Positions 1 to 9,700 of a DNA stretch of 64,000 nucleotides are shown piece by piece; within the stretch, counting starts at the first letter, position 1; each line of letters begins with the position of its first letter. The stretch comes from Breznakia pachnodae. GTDB lineage: Bacteria > Bacillota_I > Bacilli_A > Erysipelotrichales > Erysipelotrichaceae. The notes beneath the pieces were generated by a model. That model had not been told where the DNA came from. It did not search any database and saw only the letters and a list, made by a program, of their open reading frames with translations. Made by a program: the position numbers and the translations under genes. The DNA is taken from positions 310,001 to 374,000 of the forward strand of contig NZ_JAUSUR010000002.1 of assembly GCF_030814225.1 (NCBI RefSeq), in the 5' to 3' direction.

Positions 1-390
1 TTTCCCTAATTCTTCTTTAATAACATCAATTACTTCCTGATTGTTGTAATCCTTTTTCTGATCATCTTTTACTGTTACTAGTGTATCTAAGAAACTTTCA
101 TCCTCTAATGTAAGTTGATACTTTTTCTTGTGATAGAGTTTCATTGCTGTATTGTAGGTGATAGTAAAAAGCCAGGCATGAAATGTCTTTAGTTCTTTTA
201 ATGTGTGAATCTTTTGATATACCTTAATAAAGGTATCTTGCACGACTTCTTCGGCATCGGCTTGATTCTTTAATAAAGAAATAGAGAACAGATAAATTGA
301 ATTCTTATAGAATTCATAGATATCTTCAAATGCTTTTTTATCGCCCTTAGCAAATTGTTCTACAACCTTTGTGTCTATTCTTTTGCCCAT
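1..390 (-). CDS. ECF-type RNA polymerase sigma factor, N-terminal part (runs off the left edge)
   Basis: The frame opens at an ATG (388-390) behind a GAGGTGG ribosome site and stays open for 130 codons to the window edge. It begins MGKRIDTKVVEQFAKGD and contains a sigma region 2 signature (NQADAEEVVQDTFIKVYQKI) followed by FHAWLFTITYNTAMKLYHKKK. The same landmarks occur in the three complete sigma factors at 15313, 24846 and 35786, so this is a fourth paralogue. It is preceded by the same ECF-like promoter (468-496). The C-terminal half, where the paralogues carry a membrane segment and outer domain, lies outside the window. By analogy an InlB-like gene and a giant surface-protein gene should follow to the left; that is inference. 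Confidence 0.9.
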   Translation of the reverse strand, partial: MGKRIDTKVVEQFAKGDKKAFEDIYEFYKNSIYLFSISLLKNQADAEEVVQDTFIKVYQKIHTLKELKTFHAWLFTITYNTAMKLYHKKKYQLTLEDESFLDTLVTVKDDQKKDYNNQEVIDVIKEELGK

Positions 391-467
391 TGTCCACCTC
401 TTCAATAATTGCTTTCATTCATTGATTAGACCTGTAGCTCAAACGTTTCGTTCGAATTGTCTAATTA

Positions 468-496
468 TTAGTCGTAGAATTATAGATTTTCGTTCA
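468..496 (-). promoter_or_regulatory. ECF-like promoter of the partial sigma gene
   Basis: On the minus strand TGAAC (492-496) is followed after exactly 17 bases by CGACTAA (468-474), about 80 bases upstream of the sigma start codon. The arrangement matches the elements before the other three sigma genes, where the -10 words are CGTCTAA, CGTCATA and CATCTAA. A -35 with the AAC motif and a CGTC-type -10 are typical of ECF sigma promoters. Confidence 0.6.
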
Positions 497-502
497 TTAA
501 TA

Positions 503-538
503 ATAAAAAAGATTACTTTAATCGAAATCAAAGTAACC
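503..538 (-). terminator. Rho-independent terminator after the 100-residue gene
   Basis: On the minus strand GGTTACTTT pairs with AAAGTAATC around a short loop and is followed by TTTTTT. It ends just upstream of the -35 of the sigma promoter and separates that unit from the preceding small genes. Confidence 0.75.
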
Positions 539-565
539 ATTTATTCATTTTCTAACACAATAAAA

Positions 566-868
566 TCATTTCACTAGGACATAGGAATTATCAATATCCA
601 TCATTCTCTTTAATTCTTTCCCAGTTGAATAATGATTTGGTTTATCTTTCTTTATAACACAAATAATATTACCTGCCTCTCCTTGGGATAAACATGTAAG
701 TTGCAAATAATCGTTATTGCCATAAATATAGCATACTAAATATTCTAAGTATGTATCCTCTTTTTTACTTTCTTCAAATACATTGAATAACCGAACTTTT
801 GAACCACTCCAAATTATCATATCATCTGATATATCTTTAATTGGTATCCAATTTTCTTTTCTTAACAT
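566..868 (-). CDS. Hypothetical protein, 100 residues
   Basis: I do not recognise this gene. It encodes a soluble, mixed-charge protein beginning MLRKENWIPIKDISDDMI with no signal peptide or membrane segment. The start has an AAAGGG ribosome site a few bases upstream. It follows the zinc-ribbon gene at 930-1136 by 61 bases on the same strand and is followed by a terminator at 503-538, so the two small genes probably form one transcript. No function is proposed. Confidence 0.65.
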   Translation of the reverse strand: MLRKENWIPIKDISDDMIIWSGSKVRLFNVFEESKKEDTYLEYLVCYIYGNNDYLQLTCLSQGEAGNIICVIKKDKPNHYSTGKELKRMMDIDNSYVLVK

Positions 869-929
869 AATTAACCCTTTCCATTATCAGCAGAGATACT
901 TCATCTTTCTATTCCTATTCTGTTAATCA

Positions 930-1136
930 TTATTTTAAATTAGGATTTTGTTCACGTAACCAAGTCAAATCTTTATCATATTTATGTTTATCAATAACAT
1001 TCTTGTATTTTTCAAGAATGAATATTTCATCACAAGTATCACAGTAATAAGCAACTGTTTTATATCTATTAATTTTACTAACACAATTATCAGCTAGTGT
1101 TCTTTTTATAAGACTTGCACACTTTTCACATTTCAT
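930..1136 (-). CDS. Small two-CxxC protein, possible zinc ribbon, 68 residues
   Basis: The product begins MKCEKCAS and has a second pair in YYCDTCDE near residue 33, so two CxxC knuckles are spaced as in a small zinc ribbon. The rest is lysine-rich and polar (KYKNVIDKHKYDKD), with no signal peptide. It lies upstream of the 100-residue gene on the same strand and behind the terminator of the XRE regulator, so it should have its own promoter. Zinc binding is inferred from the cysteine spacing only; the partner and role are unknown. Confidence 0.6.
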   Translation of the reverse strand: MKCEKCASLIKRTLADNCVSKINRYKTVAYYCDTCDEIFILEKYKNVIDKHKYDKDLTWLREQNPNLK

Positions 1137-1184
1137 ATAGAGTTCTCCATTTATTCCACATTCTATATTATATCAAATTGTCAG

Positions 1185-1212
1185 AAAAAAAGACCACCTC
1201 TTAGAAGTGATC
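1185..1212 (-). terminator. Rho-independent terminator after the XRE regulator
   Basis: On the minus strand GATCACTTC and GAGGTGGTC form a 9-bp stem (with G-U pairs) around TAA, followed by TTTTTTT. It lies about 50 bases past the stop at 1263. Confidence 0.8.
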
Positions 1213-1262
1213 AACGAATTAACTTATGAATGATGCGTCTTAAATTATTTTTTCATGTAATT

Positions 1263-1772
1263 TTATACTTTCTTACGAGTTAAGAAAATTCCAATAATCA
1301 CTCCTATAAAGACAAGTGGTGCTAGTCTGAAAAATAACCATTCAAATGCATGAAATGCTACTCCAACTACACTGGTTTCAGGTTCACTATAATCCCACTC
1401 TAAGTATGGGCTATTTAATACTATTAAGACTGCAGAAATTATAATTATGAGCGCACACAATGAGATAAGTATCCAATGAAGTGTTTTTCTTCTTGTGGCC
1501 TTTCTTTGTGCAAGTTGTAAGTTTATAATCTCCAGTTTCTCTGAAATTGCTTTTATGTCATCAGCTTTTATCTCAGTAACAGTTTCTCCAAGCAAAGTGC
1601 TTACAGGTATTTCAAGTACTTCCGATATGAAGATCAACATATCAGAATCAGGAACTGATAATCCATGCTCCCATTTAGAAATTGTTTGTCGTACCACATT
1701 TAGTTTGATAGCAAGTTCTTCTTGGGAAAGTCCTTTTGATTTTCTGATTACTTTAATATTTTCATTTAACAT
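1263..1772 (-). CDS. XRE-family transcriptional regulator with two C-terminal membrane segments
   Basis: Residues 1-65 form a Cro/CI-type helix-turn-helix: MLNENIKVIRKSKGLSQEEL, then KLNVVRQTISKWEHG and VPDSDMLIFISEVLEIP. A linker of about 30 residues leads to two hydrophobic segments (around 95-118 and 145-166) ending in RKKV. This is the common Bacillota layout of a DNA-binding domain tethered to the membrane, usually a local repressor. I chose the ATG at 1770-1772 rather than the ATG eight codons upstream, because an AGAAGG ribosome site sits directly before it. The target is unknown. An inverted repeat at 1827-1841 in the upstream region is a candidate operator. Confidence 0.85.
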   Translation of the reverse strand: MLNENIKVIRKSKGLSQEELAIKLNVVRQTISKWEHGLSVPDSDMLIFISEVLEIPVSTLLGETVTEIKADDIKAISEKLEIINLQLAQRKATRRKTLHWILISLCALIIIISAVLIVLNSPYLEWDYSEPETSVVGVAFHAFEWLFFRLAPLVFIGVIIGIFLTRKKV

Positions 1773-1826
1773 TAGATATAACCTTCTTTCTTTCATTTGC
1801 TATCACCATTGTAGGAAACCTAAGCG

Positions 1827-1841
1827 GTTGCTACAAGCAAC
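1827..1841. promoter_or_regulatory. Inverted repeat upstream of the XRE regulator, candidate operator
   Basis: GTTGCT-ACA-AGCAAC is a perfect 6-3-6 inverted repeat between a TATAAT-like word (minus strand, 1874-1879) and the regulator start. Its position would suit autoregulation, but 6-bp arms can occur by chance and no -35 is convincing. Confidence 0.3.
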
Positions 1842-1905
1842 GTATATTAACATCATCATTATCCTTTACAATAATTATACTATACTCGTGTTATTATGAG
1901 CTGCG

Positions 1906-1931
1906 AAAAAAAACACTTCGTAATTGAAGTG
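1906..1931 (-). terminator. Rho-independent terminator of gpmI
   Basis: On the minus strand GCACTTC-AATTAC-GAAGTG is followed by a run of eight T, ten bases after the gpmI stop. Confidence 0.85.
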
Positions 1932-1940
1932 CTTTGTAAT

Positions 1941-3512
1941 CTATTCAATAATACTTTCTTCCCAATCAGCTTTTGGTTCTAATCCAAGAAGTTTTACTAC
2001 AGTGTTTGCAACGTTTGCTAAACCAAGGTCTCCATCTTTCATTTTCACATCAGCTCCATAAATAATGAATGGAACTTTGTTTAATGTATGAGAAGTTTTC
2101 GCTTTAATTGGAGAATCTTCTTTTTTAGGTTTTTCATACATTTCATCTGCATTACCATGATCAGCAGTAACAAGTAAAATTCCATTTGCTCTATCTACTG
2201 CTTTAATCAGACGTGCTAATTGTAAGTCTACTGTTTCAACACCAATAATAGTTGCCTGGTAGTTTCCAGTGTGACCAACCATATCTCCATTAGGATAGTT
2301 TACACGTAAGAAGTCATACTCGTTTGTATCTAGTGCTTCAATTAACTTGTCAGTTACTTCAGCAGCTTTCATCCAAGGACGTTGTTCAAAAGGAATTACA
2401 TCACTTGGTACTTCATAATATGTTTCTAATTTTTCATCGAACTTTTCTGCTCTGTTTCCATTCCAGAAATAAGTTACGTGTCCAAATTTTTGAGTTTCAC
2501 TAATTGCATACTCGTTAATGTTGTTTTTAACTAGATATTCAGTTAATGTGTTTTCAATTTTTGGTGGAGAGTTTAAGAACATTTTTGGAATTGCTAAGTC
2601 TGAATCATATTGAAGCATTCCTGCAAACATTACATCTGGCTTACGTACACGATCAAACTTATCAAAGTCTTCGTTTTCGAATGCAAGACAGATTTCTTGT
2701 GCACGGTCTCCTCTAAAGTTAAATAGAACTACAGAATCTCCATCATTGATTGTTCCAACTGGTTTACCATCTTCACTGATTACAAATGCTGGTAAATCTT
2801 GGTCAATTACTCCAGTTTCTTCACGATATGTTTCAATCGCTGCTCTAGCAGAAGTAAATTCTCTACCTTCACCTAATACATGAGTTTTCCATCCAGCTTC
2901 TACCATTGGCCAGTTTGCTTCATAACGGTCCATAGTGATTGTCATTCTTCCACCACCTGAAGCGATAATTGCATGGAAATTTCCATCGTTTAATTCTTCT
3001 AATTTGTTTTCTAGTGCATCTACATACTCTAGTGCACTTGTTTCAGGTACATCACGACCATCTAATAAGATGTGTACTCTAACTTCTTTCACACCGCCTG
3101 CTTTTGCTTCTTCAAGTAAAGCAAATAAATGGTTAATGTGAGAGTGAACATTACCATCAGATAACAATCCTAAGAAGTGCATAACTCCTTGATCCTTACA
3201 GTTGTTTACTAATGCATTCCATGTTTCACTTTTAAACAATTCTTTTGATTCAATTGATTCATTTACTAATTTTGCTCCCTGTGAATATACTTGTCCACAA
3301 CCCAATGCGTTATGTCCTACTTCACTGTTTCCCATATCATCATCACTTGGTAGTCCTACGGCTTTACCATGTGCTTTGATTGCAGTGTATGGGCATGTTT
3401 CATATAATCGATCAAGTGTTGGTGTAAAAGCGTTGGTTACTGCGTTTCCATACTTGCTTTCGTTGATTCCAACACCATCCATAACTACTAATACTACTGG
3501 TTTCTTGCTCAT
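1941..3512 (-). CDS. gpmI: 2,3-bisphosphoglycerate-independent phosphoglycerate mutase
   Basis: This cytoplasmic glycolytic enzyme interconverts 3- and 2-phosphoglycerate, with two metal ions and a phosphoserine intermediate. At 523 residues it has the usual family length. The N-terminal metal motif VVMDGVG includes Asp12, and the nucleophile Ser63 lies in DDDMGNSEVGHNALG. The phosphotransferase insert carries LSDGNVHSHINHLFAL, and the C-terminal metal ligands are in TADHGNADEM and TSHTLNKVPF. The start is set by a TTAGGAGGAG ribosome site. In many Bacillota gpmI sits in the gapA-pgk-tpiA-eno cluster; here it stands alone with its own terminator, divergent from the LRR surface-protein gene. 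Confidence 0.97.
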   Translation of the reverse strand: MSKKPVVLVVMDGVGINESKYGNAVTNAFTPTLDRLYETCPYTAIKAHGKAVGLPSDDDMGNSEVGHNALGCGQVYSQGAKLVNESIESKELFKSETWNALVNNCKDQGVMHFLGLLSDGNVHSHINHLFALLEEAKAGGVKEVRVHILLDGRDVPETSALEYVDALENKLEELNDGNFHAIIASGGGRMTITMDRYEANWPMVEAGWKTHVLGEGREFTSARAAIETYREETGVIDQDLPAFVISEDGKPVGTINDGDSVVLFNFRGDRAQEICLAFENEDFDKFDRVRKPDVMFAGMLQYDSDLAIPKMFLNSPPKIENTLTEYLVKNNINEYAISETQKFGHVTYFWNGNRAEKFDEKLETYYEVPSDVIPFEQRPWMKAAEVTDKLIEALDTNEYDFLRVNYPNGDMVGHTGNYQATIIGVETVDLQLARLIKAVDRANGILLVTADHGNADEMYEKPKKEDSPIKAKTSHTLNKVPFIIYGADVKMKDGDLGLANVANTVVKLLGLEPKADWEESIIE

Positions 3513-3663
3513 ATCTTATACTCCTCCTAAGCTACTCTAATAATATATCATTTTTCAGCCATAATTACACTGTATAAATTATTAATTTCACAATTAAATT
3601 TACTTGTATTTATGCACTTCATACCCGAAACATACCAAATACGACTCTTTTATGACATTTTCA

Positions 3664-3692
3664 TTGACTTATGTTACATTAATATGTTAATT
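3664..3692 (+). promoter_or_regulatory. Probable housekeeping promoter of the LRR surface-protein gene
   Basis: TTGACT (3664-3669) is followed after 17 bases by TTAATT (or after 18 by TAATTA), with TATG just before the -10. It lies about 40 bases upstream of the start codon and has no TGAAC/CGTC element, so this surface gene appears to be under a sigma-A-type promoter, unlike the giant-protein cassettes. Confidence 0.5.
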
Positions 3693-3728
3693 ATGAATTA
3701 TAAGCATTACATAAAGGAGGATTGTTAT

Positions 3729-6701
3729 ATGCTAAAAAGAAAAATTAGTTTTAAAGTATGTGTATTTGTATTATTAGCTCTTTTTATGGTGTTGCCCTCG
3801 GTAAGTCACATTAATAGTGAAGGCAACACTACAAGTAATCTAATTAAGGTTGATGAAGCCAACTTCCCTGATACTGTCTTCAGGAATTTCATCTTAGAAA
3901 ACGTGAACATTGACCAAAATGGTTATACAACGCAACAAGAACTTGATACTATTGAAGAAATTGATTTAAAGAGTAGAGGAATTACTTCCCTAAAGGGAAT
4001 AGAGCACTTAACTCAATTATCTAATTTATATGTGCAAGATAATGACATTAAATCTGTTGATTTATCAAAAAACTTAAACTTATATAATCTTTATATTGGT
4101 GACAATGATTTAACATCAATTGATGTGAGTGCGATTACAGGGTTAGGAGCATTATCGGTTGCTGATAACGAAATAACAACAATCGATGTATCTAATAACC
4201 CAAATCTATATAGCTTAGATGTATCAAATAATCATTTGGATACGATTAATTTAGATAATAACTTAGGTTTAACTTCGTTAAGTATTAGTGAGAACTATAT
4301 TCAATATATAGATGTTTCTAAACTTACTGAATTGACTTCTCTAGTTTGTCGAAGAATGAATCATAAAGATTATGGTGGAAAAGGTGAAGGTCTGGAAGCA
4401 TTAGATGTTTCTGCCAATACGAATTTAATTCAATTGGATTGTGCTGACAATGATTTATCTGAATTAGATTTAAGTAATAATAAGGAGTTATTACATTTAT
4501 ACTGTCAGCAAAATGATTTTACACATCTTGATTTGAGTCTTAATACAGATTTAGAATCATTAAACTTCTCTCAAAATTTACTTGAGCACATTGATTTATC
4601 AAATAATCCAAATCTTACATATTTATCTTGCTATCAGAATTTTCTATTGGATCTTGATATTTCCAACCAACCGAATTTAACACTGCTGGACTGTTCAAGA
4701 AACCAATTGACTCAACTATATACTGACCATTTAAATTCCATCGTTCCTAATACAACCCACTACCGTGACCAAACTCGTGATGCAAGAACATATTATGAAG
4801 ATGGATACTGGCGAGTGGATGCATCTAATTTTATTGATGATAGTCTATTAGATAGATTAACTGCTGAAACTGCAAACACTGACTATAATCCGTCAACTGG
4901 AATTATTACATTTAAAGATTATTCAAATGAACATATTCCACCAACACAGTTTAAGTATCTGTTTGATATGGAATATAACAGTACAAGTCAAACTGAAATG
5001 AACGTTCAACTTAACTTATTTTCAAAACTCCCAGAAATGGCAATTGAGAAGAAAGTAGAAGATAGTGATGGTGATAACCTAGCAAGTTCTGATGAAGTAC
5101 TAACGTATACTATTACAGTCTCAAATAATGGTGATGAAGTTCAAAAGAAACTTACTGTACGAGATCGCATGTTAGATGTAATGAATCTGATTGATGAAGA
5201 TTTGGATGATGTGGATGTATTGATATCATCAACAGTTCAAGGAGATAACAATACTACAATTACAGGACAAGAATTAAAAGAAGGGTATCTGGTTGAACTT
5301 GTTGAACCTGGTGAAGTGATTACGTTTACATTTGAAGTAACATTAAAAGATTTGTCGAATACCAGTTATTCCGTAATTCGTAATACTGCGCATGCCGGTC
5401 GCTTAATGGCAAGTGCTGCTATTGAAATTAAAGATGAATCAACACCAACGGATGACTTCTTTGCGGATAAAAAAGTAGAAGATGAGAACAAAGATAACTT
5501 TGCTCAAAAGTCTGAAGAATTAACTTATCGTATTACTGTTAAAAATACTACTGATATTGATATCAATAATGTAAGTGTTTCTGATGATTTAAAAGATCTT
5601 AGTAACTATGTAACAAAGTCTAACAAAGTAGATGCTGTAAAGGTACTCTTAAATGGTACTATAAATAACTCTATATCGTTTGATGATCTGAAAAGTGGTT
5701 ATTTAATTGAAACACTGAGACCAAATGATGAGTATATCTTCGAGTTTGTTGTTACGGTAAATGAAGATGTTGATTTTGATAAAGTTAAAAAATTAGATAA
5801 TACCGCATTAATTAACTCTACTGAAGTTAGTGCTAGTATTAATACGAAAGAAGAAGTTAATCCTTTTATTGGAGATAAAACAGTTACTGATGAAAATGGT
5901 GATAATGTAGCTGCTGCTAAAGAGAAAATCACTTATGAGATTTCTGTGAAGAATACTTCAAAGAGTACAGTAAGTGATATTCAGGTGGAGGATACACTAA
6001 GTAATGTTTTACCATACATTAAAGAAGAACTTCAGGATATTGAAGTATCAGTTTCCAGCAATGGCGCAGAAGTCACTAGAATCACTGGTAATGATTTAGC
6101 TTCTGGATATATAATCAATCAACTGAATCCAGATGAAATCGTTACATTACGATTTACGGTTACTGTAGACGATTTAGTAAAGTTTGCGAAAATTCCTAAG
6201 TTAGATAACACAGCAATTATTAATGACAACACATACGTTGCTACGATTCCAGTGCAAAGAGCTAGTTATCAGATTATTTATGATGGTAATGGACATACGC
6301 TAGGTGATGTACCTGTGGATTCAACTAGATATCTTGAAGATGAAGATATTGCAATTCAATGTGGGAAAGAGTTAAGAAAAGATACAGATACATTTGTAAA
6401 CTGGAATACTCGTCCAGATGGTAGCGGTAAATCCTTTACAAGTGATGAAGTAATTAGATGTAAACAACTATTCTCAATTGTTCATCCTGAGCTAGTAACA
6501 GATAAAAAACTTACGTTATATGCGCAATGGGAAGGTGATAATAAGGAACCTGAAAAACCAGTTACTCCTGATACCCCTAAAGCGAACGATAAGAAGAACG
6601 ATGGTGGTGTAGGTACAAATGATGCTACTAATATCATGGGACTTTCATTACTCTTACTTCTTTCTGGATTTGCAGTCTATAGAAAGGTAAAAAGGCAATA
6701 A
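3729..6701 (+). CDS. Secreted LRR / DUF11-like / InlB-repeat surface protein
   Basis: The 990-residue product starts at an ATG with an AAAGGAGG ribosome site; the frame is open further upstream but without one. In order: signal peptide (1-30); leucine-rich repeats of about 21 residues (about 55-340), with units such as LTSIDVS and DNDIKSVDLS; three DUF11-like beta domains starting near 436, 575 and 713, each opening with an acidic motif of the type KVEDxNxDNxA before LTYxIxVxN; one InlB-type (Listeria-Bacteroides) repeat at about 843-930, ending YAQWEG; a P/D/K spacer; and a C-terminal hydrophobic helix with an RKVKRQ tail. There is no LPXTG; the pre-helix sequence is GGVGTND. It is probably an adhesin anchored to wall or membrane. 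Unlike its neighbours it is transcribed against replication. Confidence 0.88.
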   Translation: MLKRKISFKVCVFVLLALFMVLPSVSHINSEGNTTSNLIKVDEANFPDTVFRNFILENVNIDQNGYTTQQELDTIEEIDLKSRGITSLKGIEHLTQLSNLYVQDNDIKSVDLSKNLNLYNLYIGDNDLTSIDVSAITGLGALSVADNEITTIDVSNNPNLYSLDVSNNHLDTINLDNNLGLTSLSISENYIQYIDVSKLTELTSLVCRRMNHKDYGGKGEGLEALDVSANTNLIQLDCADNDLSELDLSNNKELLHLYCQQNDFTHLDLSLNTDLESLNFSQNLLEHIDLSNNPNLTYLSCYQNFLLDLDISNQPNLTLLDCSRNQLTQLYTDHLNSIVPNTTHYRDQTRDARTYYEDGYWRVDASNFIDDSLLDRLTAETANTDYNPSTGIITFKDYSNEHIPPTQFKYLFDMEYNSTSQTEMNVQLNLFSKLPEMAIEKKVEDSDGDNLASSDEVLTYTITVSNNGDEVQKKLTVRDRMLDVMNLIDEDLDDVDVLISSTVQGDNNTTITGQELKEGYLVELVEPGEVITFTFEVTLKDLSNTSYSVIRNTAHAGRLMASAAIEIKDESTPTDDFFADKKVEDENKDNFAQKSEELTYRITVKNTTDIDINNVSVSDDLKDLSNYVTKSNKVDAVKVLLNGTINNSISFDDLKSGYLIETLRPNDEYIFEFVVTVNEDVDFDKVKKLDNTALINSTEVSASINTKEEVNPFIGDKTVTDENGDNVAAAKEKITYEISVKNTSKSTVSDIQVEDTLSNVLPYIKEELQDIEVSVSSNGAEVTRITGNDLASGYIINQLNPDEIVTLRFTVTVDDLVKFAKIPKLDNTAIINDNTYVATIPVQRASYQIIYDGNGHTLGDVPVDSTRYLEDEDIAIQCGKELRKDTDTFVNWNTRPDGSGKSFTSDEVIRCKQLFSIVHPELVTDKKLTLYAQWEGDNKEPEKPVTPDTPKANDKKNDGGVGTNDATNIMGLSLLLLLSGFAVYRKVKRQ

Positions 6702-6713
6702 AATTGCCTTTTT
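6689..6713. terminator. Bidirectional terminator between the LRR gene and giant protein 1
   Basis: AAAAAGGCAAT-AAA-ATTGCCTTTTT is a perfect 11-bp inverted repeat with a T run on either strand. The LRR stop codon (6699-6701) lies inside it and the giant gene stops 7 bases beyond it, so both convergent genes can use it. Confidence 0.85.
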
Positions 6714-6719
6714 CTTTGC

Positions 6720-9700
6720 TTATATTCTTCTTTTTCTTCTTAGTAATCCTAATATAATTGCTAAGCTACTAATTCCAAATAATGAAATCAATCCATTTAT
6801 ACTTGTATCATCTCCTGTTGCAACCGAAGGATGACCTACAGCTGTAGATGCTTTTTTAGTTAGAATATTATGAATAATTTCATTTGTATCCTTTGGATCA
6901 TTGTCATCTACTTGAACTTGAGCGATATTCTTAATTGAACCACTCTCATTTGTAACTTTTACTCTAAAACTTACAATTACAGAATCATCTGGTTTAATTT
7001 CAGGTATCTCCCATGTAAGTTGTCTACCTTCCATATTCATTATAGTATCTTCAATCGTTGAATAAATACTGTCAACTTCATACTCTGTACCTGTTGGTAC
7101 TTTATCGCTGATTACTACATTTCTTAATGTTTCTGTACTTGTATTATCTACTTGAATAAAGTATGTCACAATATCTCCAGAATTTACATTGCTGTTATGT
7201 TCTGGATTACTCGATTTTAAGATTTCATATGATAGGGATTGTTTATGTTCTACTTCATTTGATGGTGTCCATTCTTCTTCCTCAGGTGCTTTCGCATATG
7301 CCTGATTCTTAATAAACCTTTCACCTTCTTTATTGAATTCATCTACTTTTACCTTAAAGCTTAGAGTTACAGATTCTCCTACTGGTACATTTTCAATATC
7401 CCATGTTAGTTCGCCTAATCCATCTTTAATTGCCGTATTGTCTGGTGTTATTAAATCTGCTGACCCTTCATATGTAATACTTTCTTCTACATATGTTGTA
7501 TATTCAGGGATTGCATCTTTCACTTGTAAGTTATCTAATGATGATTCTCCTGTGTTTGTAACTTTAATGAAGTAAGTAATTTCATTTCCACCATCTACAT
7601 TACTTCCACTCTCTGGATTACTAGACTTTTCAATTTCATATGCTACCTTTTGTTTGTGTTCTACTTCTTCTGATGGCTCCCATGGATCTTCTGGTGCCTT
7701 TACGTATGCTACATTCTTTATTGAACGTTCCCCACTTGCATCCATTTCGTCTACTTTTACCTTAAAGCTTAAAATCACTTCTTTACCTACTGGCACATTC
7801 TCAATATCCCAAGTTAAATCTCCTAGTCCATCAATAACATTTGTATCATCTACTGCAACTACATCTGCATCCCCACTGTAGGTAATCGAATCTTCCACAT
7901 AAGTTGTAAATTCAGGGATTGCATCTTTTACTTGTGCTTTATCTAATGAAGATTCTCCAGTATTTGTAACTTTGATGAAATATGTAATTTCTTGATTTCC
8001 ATCCACATAACTTCCTGTTTCTGGGTCACTATACTTTTCAATTTCATATGCTACCTTTTGTTTGTGTTCTACTTCTTCTGATGGTTCCCAAGGATCTTCT
8101 GGAGCTTTCACATATGCAACATTTGTAATTGTACGTTCTCCAGTCTCATGCATTTCATCTACTTTAACTTTAAAACTTAGAATTACATCTTCTCCTACTG
8201 GTACGCCTTCAATATTCCAAGTTAGCTCACCTAATCCATCTGTGATATTTGTATCATCAGGTATAATCAAATCTGCACTTCCTTCATATGCAATACTTCC
8301 ATCCACATACGTTGTATATTCTGGTATTGCATCTTTCACTAGTGCTTTATCCAATGTAGATTCACCTGTATTAGTAACTTTGATAAAGTAAGTGATTTCT
8401 TGATTTCCATCTACATAACTTCCTGTTTCTGGATCACTATACTTTTCAATTTCATAAGCTACTTTTTGTTTGTGTTCTACTTCTTCTGATGGTGTCCATG
8501 GATCTTCGGGTAGTCTTGTGTATGCTTGATTCAGAATTTCTCGTTCTCCAGTTTCATACATTTCATCTACCTTCACAGTGAAAGTAACGCTTACACTCTT
8601 ATCAACTGCTAATCCTTCTGCTTTCCATGTAAGTTCTCCTAATCCATCGATAATAGCTGTATCATTTGGAGTTACTGTCGTTGCATCTCCACTATAACTT
8701 ATTGAACCAGGTACATAAGTTGTATACTCAGGTATCGCATCTTTGATATCAAATTCTTTCGCTGTTGCTTTTCCTACATTCTTCACTGTAATACTGTAAG
8801 TAATTTCATCTCCACTACTTACATAACTCCCCTCAGGAACATCACTTGTTTTTGTAATCGTAAGCAATGGTTCTTTCACTACATGATACGTAGTATTTGA
8901 ATCTTTTGAGATTTCTTTTTCAGAATAAACACTTTCGTTTTCTTTATATGTGTTACCATCAACATCTGTGTATGTAGTTTCATATACTGTTTCTTCTCTT
9001 TGCACATCTTTTAAATGAGCAGTATTATCAAATTCTTTTTCTAGTTCTTTCACTAATAGAGTTGCTGGATTATCTGATGTAGTTGGTGCCTTCACTCTAA
9101 AAGTTAAGTAAGCTTCTTCACCACTACTCATTCCTTTTAGCGTCCAAATCATCTTACCACTACTATCTGGTCCACTCATCGTTGCTGTCGCCGTACTACT
9201 TGGGAAAGTACTGCTTGTATTACTACTATCCCTAAATGTATACGTCATACTGCTAGCTACATAAGTTGTATCTAGTGGAAGATTGTCTGTAATTACGATA
9301 TCCCCACTCTTCGCATCATCATGTCCTGTATTTTTAATTACTAATCGATACTCTATAGTTTGTTCTAACTCTGAGTATACTGGTGAAGATGCAGTTCCGT
9401 TGTTTTCACTTTGAACTGTATTATCTTCATTTACTAATGCAGCAGCTTTCTTTATATCTGCTTCTCTTCTAATTGTTTTATGTTCAACTGTATTTGATGG
9501 TTGATCTGGAATGTCCGGTTGTTTTGCAATCGCAACATTTTCATAGATACGTTGTGTTTCTCCATCTTCCCAATCTACCTTATCAACAATTGCTTTAAAT
9601 GTGTATTCCGATTTTCCTTTTGGAACCTCAAGCGTTGGCCAAGTAATCGTATGAGTAGAGCTGTTATAGGCGCTATCATTTACTTTCACTTGTGCTCCAC

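Noticed and set aside
7250..8884. Regular repeats as a CRISPR array
   Set aside because: The period is 408 bases, the frame stays open and each unit encodes a complete DUF11 domain.
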